Origin: Nanobdellota archaeon
Lineage (GTDB): Archaea; Nanobdellota; Nanobdellia; Pacearchaeales; GW2011-AR1
Reading direction: 5' to 3'
DNA length: 16,426 bases
NCBI GenBank assembly: GCA_030640395.1
Contig: DAOWJK010000042.1
Coordinates: forward strand, 1-16,426
Part shown: positions 1 to 6,862 of the stretch, piece after piece
How positions within the stretch are numbered: the stretch's first letter is position 1
Layout of the letters: each line of letters starts with the position of its first letter
Translations under genes and position numbers: made by a program
The notes under the pieces: generated by a model
Database searches by the model: none
What the model saw: only the letters and a program-made list of their open reading frames with translations
Told to the model about the DNA's origin: nothing

Positions 1-1206
1 TCATATTTATTTAGAGAAAACTATAATGCTTCTGGAGGAAAAGAAATATTTTTAAGCTTCGAAAACAAGAAAAGAGAAAAACTCTACAGCTTATTAAGGC
101 TACGGATACCCTCCTATATCTTCGGGACCTCAAGGAATAAATCTTTCAAAAAACCCTTTCTTCCTGTTTTACGAGAGGCTGCTCTAATCAGAGAAATCCA
201 TACCTACGGACAGCTTGTGCCAATTTCAGAAAGAAAATTGGCCCCTCAACATAGAGGTTTAGGGAAAAAATTAATTAATTCCAAAATAAAAACCCAAAAT
301 TTAATTGAACAGATAACCCCGGAAATCTTGAAAAAAGATTTCCTATGGAAAGCTAAGAAATTCAGGAGATATGACCTCACATCCCCTGTCCCGTCAATCA
401 GCGGGGGGAAAAGACATTTTGTAAATCAGGCAATTGATTATGGAAGAAAAATCTGGACAGATATGGGATTTAAAGAAATGTCAGGAGAATTAACCCAAAG
501 TTCATTTTGGAATTTTGATGCTTTGTTTACTGCACAAGATCATCCTGTAAGAGAAATGCAAGACACATTTTTCATTGACAAAAAAACAAGCTTACCTGAT
601 AAAAAAATAATAGAAGTTGTAAAAAAATCTCATGAAAAAGGTGTTGATGGGAGTAAAGGTTGGAATTATTCTTGGAGTGAAGAAGAAGCAAAAAAATCAG
701 TTCTAAGAACACATACAACTTGCTTATCTGCACAAACACTTGCTAAACTCAAAAAGGAAAATCTTCCTGCAAAATTCTTTGCATTAGGAAAATGTTTCAG
801 AAACGAAACAATTGACTGGCAGCATGGTTTTGAATTTAATCAAACCGAGGGGATAGTCATAGATAAAAATGCAAATTTCAAACATTTGTTAGGATATTTA
901 AAACAATTCTTCGGAAAAATGGGATTTAAAAAAGTCAGATTCAGGCCAGCCTATTTCCCATACACAGAACCTTCTATGGAAATAGATGTATGGCATCCAG
1001 AGAAAAAAATCTGGCTTGAACTTGGGGGTGCAGGAATATTCAGACCAGAAGTAACAATCCCCCTTCTTGGAGAACACATTCCAGTTCTGGCATGGGGACC
1101 TGGTTTTGACAGGACATTAATGGATTACTATGAAATAAAAGATTTAAGGGAACTTTACAAAAATGATTTAACTAAATTAAGAAAAATGAAATTTTGGATG
1201 AAATGA
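1..1206 (+). CDS. pheS: Elp3 GNAT fragment fused in frame to PheS catalytic domain (5' partial)
   Basis: The frame is open from the first base of the window to the stop at 1204-1206, giving 401 residues. Residues 1-92 match the acetyltransferase region of Elp3 (elongator tRNA-U34 modification enzyme): NASGGKEIFLSFE, LLRLRIP, IREIHTYGQLVPI and the acetyl-CoA loop QHRGLGKKL. The Elp3 end that normally follows (VISG..REYYRKLGY type) is absent. From about residue 101 the protein is the phenylalanyl-tRNA synthetase alpha catalytic core: LIEQITPEIL, FRRYDLTSPVP, FWNFDALF, QDHPVREMQDTFF, motif 2 FRNETIDW and motif 3 near GGAGIFRPEV with WGPGFDR. The N-terminal winged-helix region of archaeal PheS (roughly 150-200 residues) is missing. 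A GTG at 217 could start a shorter protein, but that lies inside Elp3-like sequence. The family assignments are firm. Whether the join is a genuine deletion fusion or an assembly error cannot be decided here. Confidence 0.85.
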   Translation, partial: SYLFRENYNASGGKEIFLSFENKKREKLYSLLRLRIPSYIFGTSRNKSFKKPFLPVLREAALIREIHTYGQLVPISERKLAPQHRGLGKKLINSKIKTQNLIEQITPEILKKDFLWKAKKFRRYDLTSPVPSISGGKRHFVNQAIDYGRKIWTDMGFKEMSGELTQSSFWNFDALFTAQDHPVREMQDTFFIDKKTSLPDKKIIEVVKKSHEKGVDGSKGWNYSWSEEEAKKSVLRTHTTCLSAQTLAKLKKENLPAKFFALGKCFRNETIDWQHGFEFNQTEGIVIDKNANFKHLLGYLKQFFGKMGFKKVRFRPAYFPYTEPSMEIDVWHPEKKIWLELGGAGIFRPEVTIPLLGEHIPVLAWGPGFDRTLMDYYEIKDLRELYKNDLTKLRKMKFWMK

Positions 1207-1568
1207 AAACACTATCAATAAAACAACCTTGGGCAGAATTAATTTTACAAGGCAGAAAAAAAATAGAAATCAGGAAGTGGAATACTAAATTTAGAGGGAA
1301 ATTTTTAATTCATAGTTCAAAGATTCCAGATAACAAATCTATGAAAAAATTTGGATTTCAGAATCTACAAAGTGGATTTATAGTTGGAAAAGCAGAACTT
1401 ATTGATGTAAAAACATACAAAAATGATGAAGAATTTACAAAAGATAATAATTTGCATTTAGCAAATAAAGGATGGGGAAATAAAGGATTTATATTAAAAA
1501 ATCCAAAAAGAATAAACAAAATCAAAGCCAGAGGAAATCTTGGTTTTTGGGAATTTAATAAAAAATGA
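1203..1568 (+). CDS. ASCH-domain (PUA-like fold) RNA-binding protein
   Basis: A 121-residue protein starting MKTLSIKQPWAELILQGRK and continuing with IEIRKWNT, LIHSSKIP and a late GFILKNP. This is the ASCH-domain pattern: the QPWAxLIxxGxKxIExR start and the FxIHxS strand are typical. ASCH proteins adopt a PUA-like beta-barrel and are thought to bind RNA, and some are hydrolases or coactivators; the substrate here is unknown. I chose the ATG at 1203 because it overlaps the pheS stop as ATGA, which indicates translational coupling. A TTG nine bases upstream is open but less likely. The stop overlaps the next start by four bases. Position inside a pheS-pheT operon hints at a link to translation or tRNA, which is inference. 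Confidence 0.8.
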   Translation: MKTLSIKQPWAELILQGRKKIEIRKWNTKFRGKFLIHSSKIPDNKSMKKFGFQNLQSGFIVGKAELIDVKTYKNDEEFTKDNNLHLANKGWGNKGFILKNPKRINKIKARGNLGFWEFNKK

Positions 1569-2035
1569 CAAAAGAACAACTAATAAAATTAGCAAGTTCT
1601 TCTGAAGAAATTGTGAAAATTTATCAATATATTAAATCTTTTAATTTGAATTATCCTGATTATGATGAATGGATTAAGAAATGCAAAAGAGAATTAGAAT
1701 TTGGTTATAAAAAAGCTCATTATTATGAAAGAGGTTCGGATATGCTGGGAGTTATTATTTTCCAGCCTCATAAAAAAGAAAAGAATGTGTTAGAAATAAA
1801 AAATTTTAGAGTTTCTTCGCCAAATAAAAAGAAGGGTATTGGTTCAATATTATATGATTCAATTGAACAATATGCTAAAAACCAAAATTTTAAAATAATC
1901 CAAATAGATACTCACACTAACGAAATGATTGATTTTCTTTTAAAAAGAGATTTCAAAATTATTGAAAAAGAAGCATTGTATTCTCCATCACAAATAGAAA
2001 CTATTTTACAAAAAATCTTGGAAACAAAAAAATAA
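1565..2035 (+). CDS. GNAT-family N-acetyltransferase
   Basis: A 156-residue protein with the GNAT core in its C-terminal half: beta-4 strand VLEIKNFRVSS, then the acetyl-CoA pyrophosphate loop KKKGIGSILYDSIEQYA (Q/RxxGxG/A type) near residues 88-105, then IIQIDTHTNEMIDFLLKRDF, typical of the last helix and strand where the ligand-bound tail sits. The N-terminal half is lysine-rich and helical. The acetyl acceptor cannot be predicted. The start ATG overlaps the ASCH stop by four bases, and the stop is one base before the pheT start, so the four genes look like one transcript. Confidence 0.8.
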   Translation: MTKEQLIKLASSSEEIVKIYQYIKSFNLNYPDYDEWIKKCKRELEFGYKKAHYYERGSDMLGVIIFQPHKKEKNVLEIKNFRVSSPNKKKGIGSILYDSIEQYAKNQNFKIIQIDTHTNEMIDFLLKRDFKIIEKEALYSPSQIETILQKILETKK

Positions 2036-2036
2036 A

Positions 2037-3728
2037 ATGGCAATAGTAACAATAAACAAAAAACAATTTGAAAAAGAAATAGGAAAGTTAGACGAGAAAA
2101 TGCAGGACAGAATTGCAATGTTTGGAACTCCTGTTGAAGAAATAACAAATAACGAACTTCAAATTGAAATTTTCCCAAACCGCCCGGATTTATTATCTTA
2201 TCATGGATTTAAAAGAAGTTTCTTGGCTTTTTTAGGAAAGAAAACAAAACTAAAAAAATACAAAATAAACAAGCCGGAAAAAAATTACAAGGTTGATATA
2301 GACTCTTCAGTAAAAAACATTCGTCCATACACTGCCTGTGCAATTGTTAAAAAATTAAAACTTGATGATGATAAAATAAAAGAACTGATTGAAATTCAGG
2401 AAAAACTTCACATAACTGTTGGAAGAAAAAGAAAAAAAGTTGCAATAGGAATTTACCCTCTGGAAAAAATTAAACTGCCCATAACTTTCAGAGCATTGGA
2501 ACCTGATAAAATAAAATTTGTTCCATTAGAATCAAACAGGGAAATGTCCGGGCTGGAAATTTTGCAAAGGCATCCGGCAGGAAAAGAATATGCTCATCTT
2601 TTGGCAGGAAAAGAAAAATTCCCTATTTTTATCGACGCAGATAAAAACATTTTAAGCATGCCCCCAATAATCAATTCCCAGCTAACAGGAAAAATCACAG
2701 AAAAAACAAGTGAAGTTTTTATTGAGTGTTCTGGTTTTGATTTTGAAATTCTAAGCAAATGTTTGAACATTATCATAACAAGTCTGGCAGATATGGGAGG
2801 GAAAATTTATCAGATGGAAATCAAATATGGGCACCATGGGCGTACCCCGAAAAATCTTCGTGGAAGATTTTTACAAGGGGCAAAAAAAATCACTCCAGAC
2901 ATGACAACTGAAAAAATGAAAATCTCACTGGAAACTACAAACAAACTTTTAGGATTAAATCTTAAGGAAAAAGAATTAAAACAATTAATTGAAAAAATGG
3001 GTTGCAATTATAATAAAAGAATCGTGGAAATTCCTGCCTGGAGAACTGATATCCTGCATGAAGTTGATTTAATTGAAGATGTTGCAATTGCTTATGGTTA
3101 TGAAAACTTTGTTCCGGAAATTCCAGAGATATCCACAATTGGCGAAGAAAATCCCAGGGAGACAATAAAAAGAAAATTCTCAGAAATTCTTGCAGGACTG
3201 GGAATGCTGGAAGTTTCAAATTATCATTTAACAATTAAAAAAGACCAATTCGCAAAAATGGGGTTTACGAAGAAACAGGAAAAAGATTTTATTGAAGTGG
3301 AAGAATCAAAAACAGAATACGCAATTTTAAGAAAAGATTTGACGCATTATTTGCTGAAGATTCTTTCAGAAAACATTGATTCTGAATACCCTCAGAAAAT
3401 TTTTGAGATTGGAAAGGTCTTCAAAGTAAATGAAAGTATATCTGAAACAGAATCTCTTGTAGCAGCATTTGCCCCTGGAAACTTTACAGAAATAAAACAA
3501 GTCCTTGAATATTTGTTCAAAATAATTGATGTGAACATAACAATTGCAGAGCCGGAAAAATTTCCGTTGCATTTTATTGACGGCAGAGTTGCAGAAATTA
3601 AAATAAATGAAAAAAGAATAGGATTTATCGGAGAGATTCATCCAAAAATTTTAAAGAACTGGAGAATCAGAATGCCTGTTGCTTTGTTTGAAATTAATCT
3701 GGAAGAGGTTTTTGAGAAGTTAGTTTAA
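2037..3728 (+). CDS. pheT: Phenylalanyl-tRNA synthetase beta subunit (archaeal type)
   Basis: 563 residues, the usual length of archaeal/eukaryotic-type PheT (about 550) rather than the 800-residue bacterial form. It forms the alpha2-beta2 enzyme that charges tRNA-Phe in the cytoplasm. In order: N-terminal module with IEIFPNRPDLLSYHG; B3/4 domain, about residues 100-265, which in this family contains the editing site; B5 domain near 285-355 (KKITPDMTTEKMKISLETTN and IPAWRTDILHEVDLIEDVAI); then the catalytic-like core ending IGEIHPKILKNWRI and MPVALFEINLEEVF. The gene looks intact, which contrasts with the truncated PheS encoded upstream. It follows the GNAT gene by one base. Confidence 0.95.
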   Translation: MAIVTINKKQFEKEIGKLDEKMQDRIAMFGTPVEEITNNELQIEIFPNRPDLLSYHGFKRSFLAFLGKKTKLKKYKINKPEKNYKVDIDSSVKNIRPYTACAIVKKLKLDDDKIKELIEIQEKLHITVGRKRKKVAIGIYPLEKIKLPITFRALEPDKIKFVPLESNREMSGLEILQRHPAGKEYAHLLAGKEKFPIFIDADKNILSMPPIINSQLTGKITEKTSEVFIECSGFDFEILSKCLNIIITSLADMGGKIYQMEIKYGHHGRTPKNLRGRFLQGAKKITPDMTTEKMKISLETTNKLLGLNLKEKELKQLIEKMGCNYNKRIVEIPAWRTDILHEVDLIEDVAIAYGYENFVPEIPEISTIGEENPRETIKRKFSEILAGLGMLEVSNYHLTIKKDQFAKMGFTKKQEKDFIEVEESKTEYAILRKDLTHYLLKILSENIDSEYPQKIFEIGKVFKVNESISETESLVAAFAPGNFTEIKQVLEYLFKIIDVNITIAEPEKFPLHFIDGRVAEIKINEKRIGFIGEIHPKILKNWRIRMPVALFEINLEEVFEKLV

Positions 3729-3736
3729 AAGAAAAA

Positions 3737-4009
3737 TTATTTAAGAGGAAGAGGATAACTAAACATCAACACATATTCATCTGGTGAATTACTCTCCCCA
3801 AGTTCAACATCCCAACTAGCATTTCTATAATTATCTGTTAATCTATTTAAAACAAATACTTTTGTTTTATCTAAAACAAATTTTAATTTTTCCCCTGGTT
3901 CTGATGATTCTCTCTCAAGGAAGTTATCAATTATTTCTTCTAATCTATTCGTTTCTTCTATATCTTCTTTTTCTCGTTGAGCATATATTTCTTTTGCATT
4001 TACTACCAT
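3737..4009 (-). CDS. Hypothetical protein, 90 aa
   Basis: I do not recognise this family. It is soluble and acidic with a charged helical N-terminus (residues 5-35 rich in E, K, R) followed by FVLDKTKVFVLNRLTDNYRN and a short C-terminus. No metal motif or membrane segment is visible. The ATG at 4007-4009 lies just downstream of a TATA-like run (TTTATAAAGTTTAAATTT on the minus strand, about 4024-4041), consistent with a leaderless transcript. It is convergent with pheT, eight bases apart. Confidence 0.6.
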   Translation of the reverse strand: MVVNAKEIYAQREKEDIEETNRLEEIIDNFLERESSEPGEKLKFVLDKTKVFVLNRLTDNYRNASWDVELGESNSPDEYVLMFSYPLPLK

Positions 4010-4113
4010 TGTAATCTTTCTAATAAATTTAAACTTTATAAACCTTTCGTTTCTTTTACTATTCTTAAATTAATACAAATAACCCAAAATTCTCCTCTCC
4101 TTTCAAAACTCAA

Positions 4114-4155
4114 TCAACCAAAATAGTTCTTCCCATCATGTAAAATTGCTTTGCA
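4114..4155 (-). pseudogene. Relict C-terminal end of a paralog of the 166-aa-type protein
   Basis: Read on the minus strand, this stretch ends in HDGKNYFG followed by TGA at 4114-4116. The intact neighbouring gene (stop at 4223) ends in SNGKNYFG. An in-frame stop lies about 14 codons upstream, so only the tail is left. This suggests a decayed tandem duplicate. The match is short (GKNYFG identical), so it could be chance or a convergent tail motif. A 9-bp inverted repeat with loop TTT (4141-4161, TAAAATTGC / GCAATTTTA) overlaps it. Confidence 0.35.
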
Positions 4156-4161
4156 ATTTTA
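4141..4161. terminator. Inverted repeat, possible terminator or hairpin
   Basis: A perfect 9-bp inverted repeat (TAAAATTGC, loop TTT, GCAATTTTA) in the 213-base gap between two minus-strand genes. It lies about 60 bases past the stop of the 4223-4708 gene on its own strand, so it may be a 3' hairpin of that transcript. AT-rich background makes chance hairpins common. Confidence 0.3.
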
Positions 4162-4222
4162 TAGCTATCAAACATTTATAAAAATTTCGATGAAATTTAT
4201 TCCATTAATATGATTGAAATAA

Positions 4223-4708
4223 TTACCCGAAGTAATTCTTTCCATTGCTTTGAAGTTTATTATCCCAATTCTTTTTTATTACATTAATAATTCCCAAAAT
4301 ATCTTTCTTCATTTCCTGCCACAATTCATAAGTTTCCTTAACAAACTTCACTTCATTATCTTCTGAAAATTCAAGGTCCAGTCTGATTAATTCCACTTCA
4401 CACTTTGCTAATTTTTTATAAACACTTGTTAATTTCTTTTTCTCATCTGCCCCAATAGATTTAACAATAGAAAAAATAAACATCGGAACATTCACCGGAT
4501 TCAAAATAGACTCAATAAACCTCAGGTAATTCATGAACTTGTCTGCCATAAATTTCCGTATTTCCCTCACTAAAAAATCCGTCTCAATTTCTGCAAGTTT
4601 CTCTATCTGAAAATCTTCATTAAGTTTTTCAAACTCAGGCAAATCATATCCTTTCTGAATTTTTTTATAATCTTCCTTTAAATTTTCTAAATTATTCTCA
4701 TCTGCCAT
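4223..4708 (-). CDS. Hypothetical helical protein, about 161 aa
   Basis: Unrecognised. It is nearly all helical, acidic at the start (MADENNLENLKEDYKKIQ), with a mildly hydrophobic middle (LNPVNVPMFIFSIVKSIGA, about residues 75-95) that may contact a membrane or partner, and further charged helices ending in the compact tail NGKNYFG. I placed the start at ATG 4706-4708 rather than the TTG 15 bases upstream because a TATA box (TTTATAAAA on the minus strand, 4729-4737) lies about 25 bases before the ATG, fitting a leaderless mRNA. A relict of the same tail occurs downstream at 4114-4155. Confidence 0.65.
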   Translation of the reverse strand: MADENNLENLKEDYKKIQKGYDLPEFEKLNEDFQIEKLAEIETDFLVREIRKFMADKFMNYLRFIESILNPVNVPMFIFSIVKSIGADEKKKLTSVYKKLAKCEVELIRLDLEFSEDNEVKFVKETYELWQEMKKDILGIINVIKKNWDNKLQSNGKNYFG

Positions 4709-4764
4709 CTTAAAACCTAACAAAGAAGTTTTATAAAGCTGTTGGAAGCTTCGGGCGGGAATTG

Positions 4765-4792
4765 AGGCCTCGTAGAGGTCATCCCTTTGGGA
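4765..4792 (-). repeat. Double-hairpin mini-element, copy 1 (in T-loop)
   Basis: A 28-nt unit: hairpin TCCC-AAA-GGGA, linker TGA, hairpin CCTC-TAC-GAGG, then CCT. It lies between GAGTT and CAATTC of a tRNA T-loop on the minus strand. The flanks GAGTT and AATTC can pair and close the structure. Confidence 0.65.
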
Positions 4793-4836
4793 AACTCAGG
4801 ACCTCTTCGTTACCAACGAAGTACTCTAACCAGCTG

Positions 4837-4867
4837 AGGCCTGCAAAAGCAGGTCATCCCAGTGGGA
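4837..4867 (-). repeat. Double-hairpin mini-element, copy 2 (in D-arm)
   Basis: A 31-nt unit: hairpin TCCC-ACT-GGGA, linker TGA, hairpin CCTGC-TTTT-GCAGG, then CCT. It interrupts the D-arm of the tRNA-Thr-like gene between AGCT and CAGCTGG. The second hairpin differs from copy 1 in both arms yet stays paired. Confidence 0.65.
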
Positions 4868-4903
4868 AGCTATTGTGGCAAATTTCATTAACTAAAAATC
4901 TCC

Positions 4904-4911
4904 TATATAAA
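4904..4911 (-). promoter_or_regulatory. TATA box of the tRNA-Thr-like gene
   Basis: TTTATATA on the minus strand, centred about 28 bases upstream of the tRNA-Thr-like 5' end at 4879, the usual archaeal spacing. Confidence 0.5.
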
Positions 4912-4922
4912 AACATTAAGAA

Positions 4923-5228
4923 TTATTTGTTCATTATTCTCATAAAGAAAAAAATCAAAAGAACTATGGCAAATGCCCCTGCAACAAAACCAAGCACCAT
5001 CGCAAGTAAAGAAAACAAATTAATTAATAATTCATCTGACGAAACACGGTACAATAAAAAAGATGCTAAAGATAAAACAGCAAACAATATTAAATTATTT
5101 AAAACCAAATTAATTTTTTGTTTACTGGCTCGAACCTTCTTAGATTTTTTAGTGGCTTTTTTTGCCCCAGATACCTTGGGGTACACCGAGCGGTGCACAC
5201 TCTTCTTTTTTGTCACCTTTTTTGCCAT
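4923..5228 (-). CDS. Small membrane protein with basic lysine-rich N-terminus
   Basis: 101 residues from ATG 5226-5228 (an upstream in-frame ATG nine bases earlier is possible). The first ~40 residues are very basic (MAKKVTKKKSVHRS, KKATKKSKKVRASKQK), resembling histone-tail-like nucleic-acid-binding tails. Two hydrophobic segments follow: INLVLNNLILFAVLSLASFL (about 40-60) and LINLFSLLAMVLGFVAGAFA running into IVLLIFFFM (about 69-98). By the positive-inside rule the tail should face the cytoplasm. No family recognised. Confidence 0.65.
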   Translation of the reverse strand: MAKKVTKKKSVHRSVYPKVSGAKKATKKSKKVRASKQKINLVLNNLILFAVLSLASFLLYRVSSDELLINLFSLLAMVLGFVAGAFAIVLLIFFFMRIMNK

Positions 5229-5259
5229 GAAGTTCAATAGAATCCAAAGTTTTTAAACT

Positions 5260-5457
5260 TTACTCTGGAAACCAATTTAGTTTTACAATTTCTTTAATTA
5301 ATATCTGGGAATTTGCATAAAGACCATCAAACCATTCAACATATAATTCAGAAAACTTGACAACATTTGATTGTTGGTACATTGCCAAATTATTATTGCT
5401 AATTATTAACAAAGCCCCGATAATAAAAAACATTAAGATAAAAATAAAAATTTTCAT
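5260..5457 (-). CDS. Small single-pass membrane protein, 65 aa
   Basis: An N-terminal hydrophobic segment (IFIFILMFFIIGALLIIS, residues 3-20) could be a signal anchor or a signal peptide. It is followed by a short outside domain with VVKFSELYVEWFDGLYANSQ. Its ATG overlaps the stop of the upstream gene (5454-5759) by four bases. The outside region resembles that of the upstream protein (SELYVEWFDGLYANSQ against ASKLYFSWLGSAFGNMK, both ending in a W-containing tail), so the two look like tandem paralogs. Function unknown. Confidence 0.6.
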   Translation of the reverse strand: MKIFIFILMFFIIGALLIISNNNLAMYQQSNVVKFSELYVEWFDGLYANSQILIKEIVKLNWFPE

Positions 5458-5759
5458 CTCACACCAGTCTCGTTAACTCCCCAATCCATCCGAATAGCAT
5501 TAGTTGTTATTGATTTCATGTTTCCAAAAGCAGAGCCAAGCCAGGAAAAATAAAGTTTGCTTGCTTCGATTATTCCCGAAACAGTTTTAATGTCTATGTC
5601 TTGCCCGCGAAGAGAAAAAGTAAAACTAAAATACCCAAATAAAATTAATCCTATCAAAAATATAGCAAATAATTTATGCTTTAATCTTTTTATTTCTATT
5701 ATAACCCATATTGCTATGATTAATACAGATATAATCAAAACAGTAATGCCAATCACCAT
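5454..5759 (-). CDS. Small membrane protein, 101 aa, paralog of its downstream neighbour
   Basis: Two hydrophobic stretches (VIGITVLIISVLIIAIWVII, residues 2-21, and LFAIFLIGLILFGYFSFTF, about 30-48) are separated by a basic loop IKRLKHK. An outside domain of about 50 residues follows, containing GIIEASKLYFSWLGSAFG. It is translationally coupled with the 65-residue gene (ATGA overlap). No family recognised. Confidence 0.6.
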   Translation of the reverse strand: MVIGITVLIISVLIIAIWVIIEIKRLKHKLFAIFLIGLILFGYFSFTFSLRGQDIDIKTVSGIIEASKLYFSWLGSAFGNMKSITTNAIRMDWGVNETGVR

Positions 5760-5803
5760 TATAATCAGAAGATTGGAGAGTATAAAAATATTTCGATGAT
5801 AAT

Positions 5804-5811
5804 TTTAAAAA
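5804..5811 (+). promoter_or_regulatory. TATA box of tRNA-Gln
   Basis: TTTAAAAA centred about 25 bases upstream of the tRNA 5' end at 5833. Confidence 0.5.
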
Positions 5812-5832
5812 TACAAAATCTATAAAATATAA

Positions 5833-5905
5833 AGCCCTATAGTCTAGTGGTCAAAGATACGACCCTCTGGAGGTTGTGACCCAGGTTCGAATCCTGGTGG
5901 GGCTA
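5833..5905 (+). tRNA. tRNA-Gln(CUG)
   Basis: A full cloverleaf of 73 nt with no intron: acceptor AGCCCTA/TGGGGCT (one T-G wobble), D-stem GTCT/AGAT, anticodon stem CGACC/GGTTG around loop CTCTGGA (anticodon CUG), T-arm CCAGG-TTCGAAT-CCTGG, discriminator A, CCA not encoded. It lies divergent to the small membrane protein genes and just upstream of the DUF218 gene. Confidence 0.92.
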
Positions 5906-5915
5906 TTATAATAAA

Positions 5916-6524
5916 ATGAAAATTGATGCAATAATTGTTTTAGGGGTTGATTTAGGAAGAAAAGGAGAATTTGAATCTAGATTAAATAAAGGAATAGTGC
6001 TAGCTGAAAAGTATCCAGAAGCGAAGCTTGTATTTTCAGGAGGATATTCTTTTAGATTACCTAAAGATCCAGGGTACAGAGAAGCATTATTGATGAAAGA
6101 AAAGGCATTAGAGAAAGGAATGCCTCAAGAAAGGATTCTTACAGAATCTAGCTCAAAAGATACATTTGGAAATGCCTATTTTGTAAGGACAAATGTTATT
6201 GATAAACACAATTGGAAAAATTTAATTGTCGTTCCTAGCCCCACAAATTTAAACAAAGCAAGATATTATTTTGATCTCGTTTTTGGCAATGATTATGAAA
6301 TTCAATATGTCCCTTCTAATAATATTACTTATAAAGGAAAAATTAAAGAATATGAATCTGTAACAACAAGAAATTTAGAAAAAGAAAAGGAATTAATAAA
6401 AGATATAACTCCTGGAGATATAAAAACAATCAAAGAATTCTTATTTACAAAACATCCTGCATATGCAAATATCCCTAAGGAAGATTGGTCTTCTAATATA
6501 GCAAAATATGATGAGAAAGATTAA
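5916..6524 (+). CDS. DUF218 (YdcF/SanA/ElyC-like) protein
   Basis: 202 residues. The DUF218 fold is shown by the start MKIDAIIVLGVDLG, then RLNKGIVLAEKYPEAKLVFSGG, EALLMKEKALEKGMP, RILTESSSKDTFGNA and LIVVPSPTNLNKARYYF. Conserved features are the VLG strand, the SGG turn and the E-x-x-S-xxT-xxN-A segment. Bacterial members act in envelope metabolism and usually have membrane anchors; this one is soluble with no anchor, so the role is open. The C-terminal ~55 residues (ITPGDIKTIKEFLFTKHPAY) are extra. It starts 11 bases after tRNA-Gln. Confidence 0.75.
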   Translation: MKIDAIIVLGVDLGRKGEFESRLNKGIVLAEKYPEAKLVFSGGYSFRLPKDPGYREALLMKEKALEKGMPQERILTESSSKDTFGNAYFVRTNVIDKHNWKNLIVVPSPTNLNKARYYFDLVFGNDYEIQYVPSNNITYKGKIKEYESVTTRNLEKEKELIKDITPGDIKTIKEFLFTKHPAYANIPKEDWSSNIAKYDEKD

Positions 6525-6572
6525 AAATCTTACTATCACTAAATTTAAATACACCAAATTCTTGTATAAAAC

Positions 6573-6824
6573 ATGGAAGAAAAAGAAATTGGAATTGTTT
6601 CCAGTTACTTTGAGCATGTAGGTGTTGCAGCAATAAAACTTTCTGGAAGCCTGAATGTCGGGGACAAAGTGCATATAAAAGGGCACACAACTGACTTTGA
6701 AAAAAAAATAGGTAGTATGCAAATAGAAAGAGAAAATGTGAAAAAAGCAAAAAAAGGCGACCACATCGGAATAAAAGTTCCTGAAAAAGTGCGACCTCAT
6801 GACAAAGTTTTCTTAGTTAAATAA
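6573..6824 (+). CDS. Stand-alone EF-Tu domain-2-like beta-barrel protein
   Basis: 83 residues: IGIVSSYFEHVGVAAIKLSG, SLNVGDKVHIKGHTTDFEKK, GSMQIERENVKKAKKGDHIG and IKVPEKVRPHDKVF. This is the short translation-elongation-factor-like family with the beta-barrel of EF-Tu domain 2 (VGDxxxIxGxTTDF and SMQI signatures), without a GTPase domain. It is common in archaea and some Firmicutes. It may bind RNA or protein; its exact function is unknown. A TATA-like AAATTTAAATA lies about 25-30 bases before the ATG. Confidence 0.8.
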   Translation: MEEKEIGIVSSYFEHVGVAAIKLSGSLNVGDKVHIKGHTTDFEKKIGSMQIERENVKKAKKGDHIGIKVPEKVRPHDKVFLVK

Positions 6825-6831
6825 ATGCAAA

Positions 6832-6840
6832 ATTTATAAA
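6832..6840 (+). promoter_or_regulatory. TATA box upstream of a hairpin-rich noncoding region
   Basis: The ATTTATAAA run predicts a transcript starting near 6863-6866, where no protein gene follows. It supports transcription of the structured region that begins there. Confidence 0.4.
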
Positions 6841-6862
6841 CAAGTTATTTTTAATTTTAATA

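Larger units (their letters stand above)
4741..4879 (-). pseudogene. tRNA-Thr(GGU)-like gene interrupted by two hairpin insertions
   Basis: On the minus strand it begins GCCACAATAGCT at 4879, is interrupted by a 31-nt insertion (4837-4867), continues CAGCTGGTTAGAGTA, anticodon stem CTTCG, loop TTGGTAA (anticodon GGU, Thr), CGAAG, variable AGGTC and CTGAGTT, is interrupted again by a 28-nt insertion (4765-4792), and resumes CAATTCCCGCCCGAAGC. With both insertions removed, the D-arm and anticodon arm are good, but the T-stem (CTGAG against CCCGC) and acceptor (GCCACAA against CCGAAGC) do not pair. The 3' quarter therefore seems to come from another tRNA. A TATA box at 4904-4911 sits at the right distance, so it may still be transcribed. 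Confidence 0.65.

Noticed and set aside
4762..5256. A 164-codon plus-strand frame
   Set aside because: It runs through the broken tRNA-Thr and then antisense to the minus-strand membrane protein; the first part is only the translated hairpin repeats.
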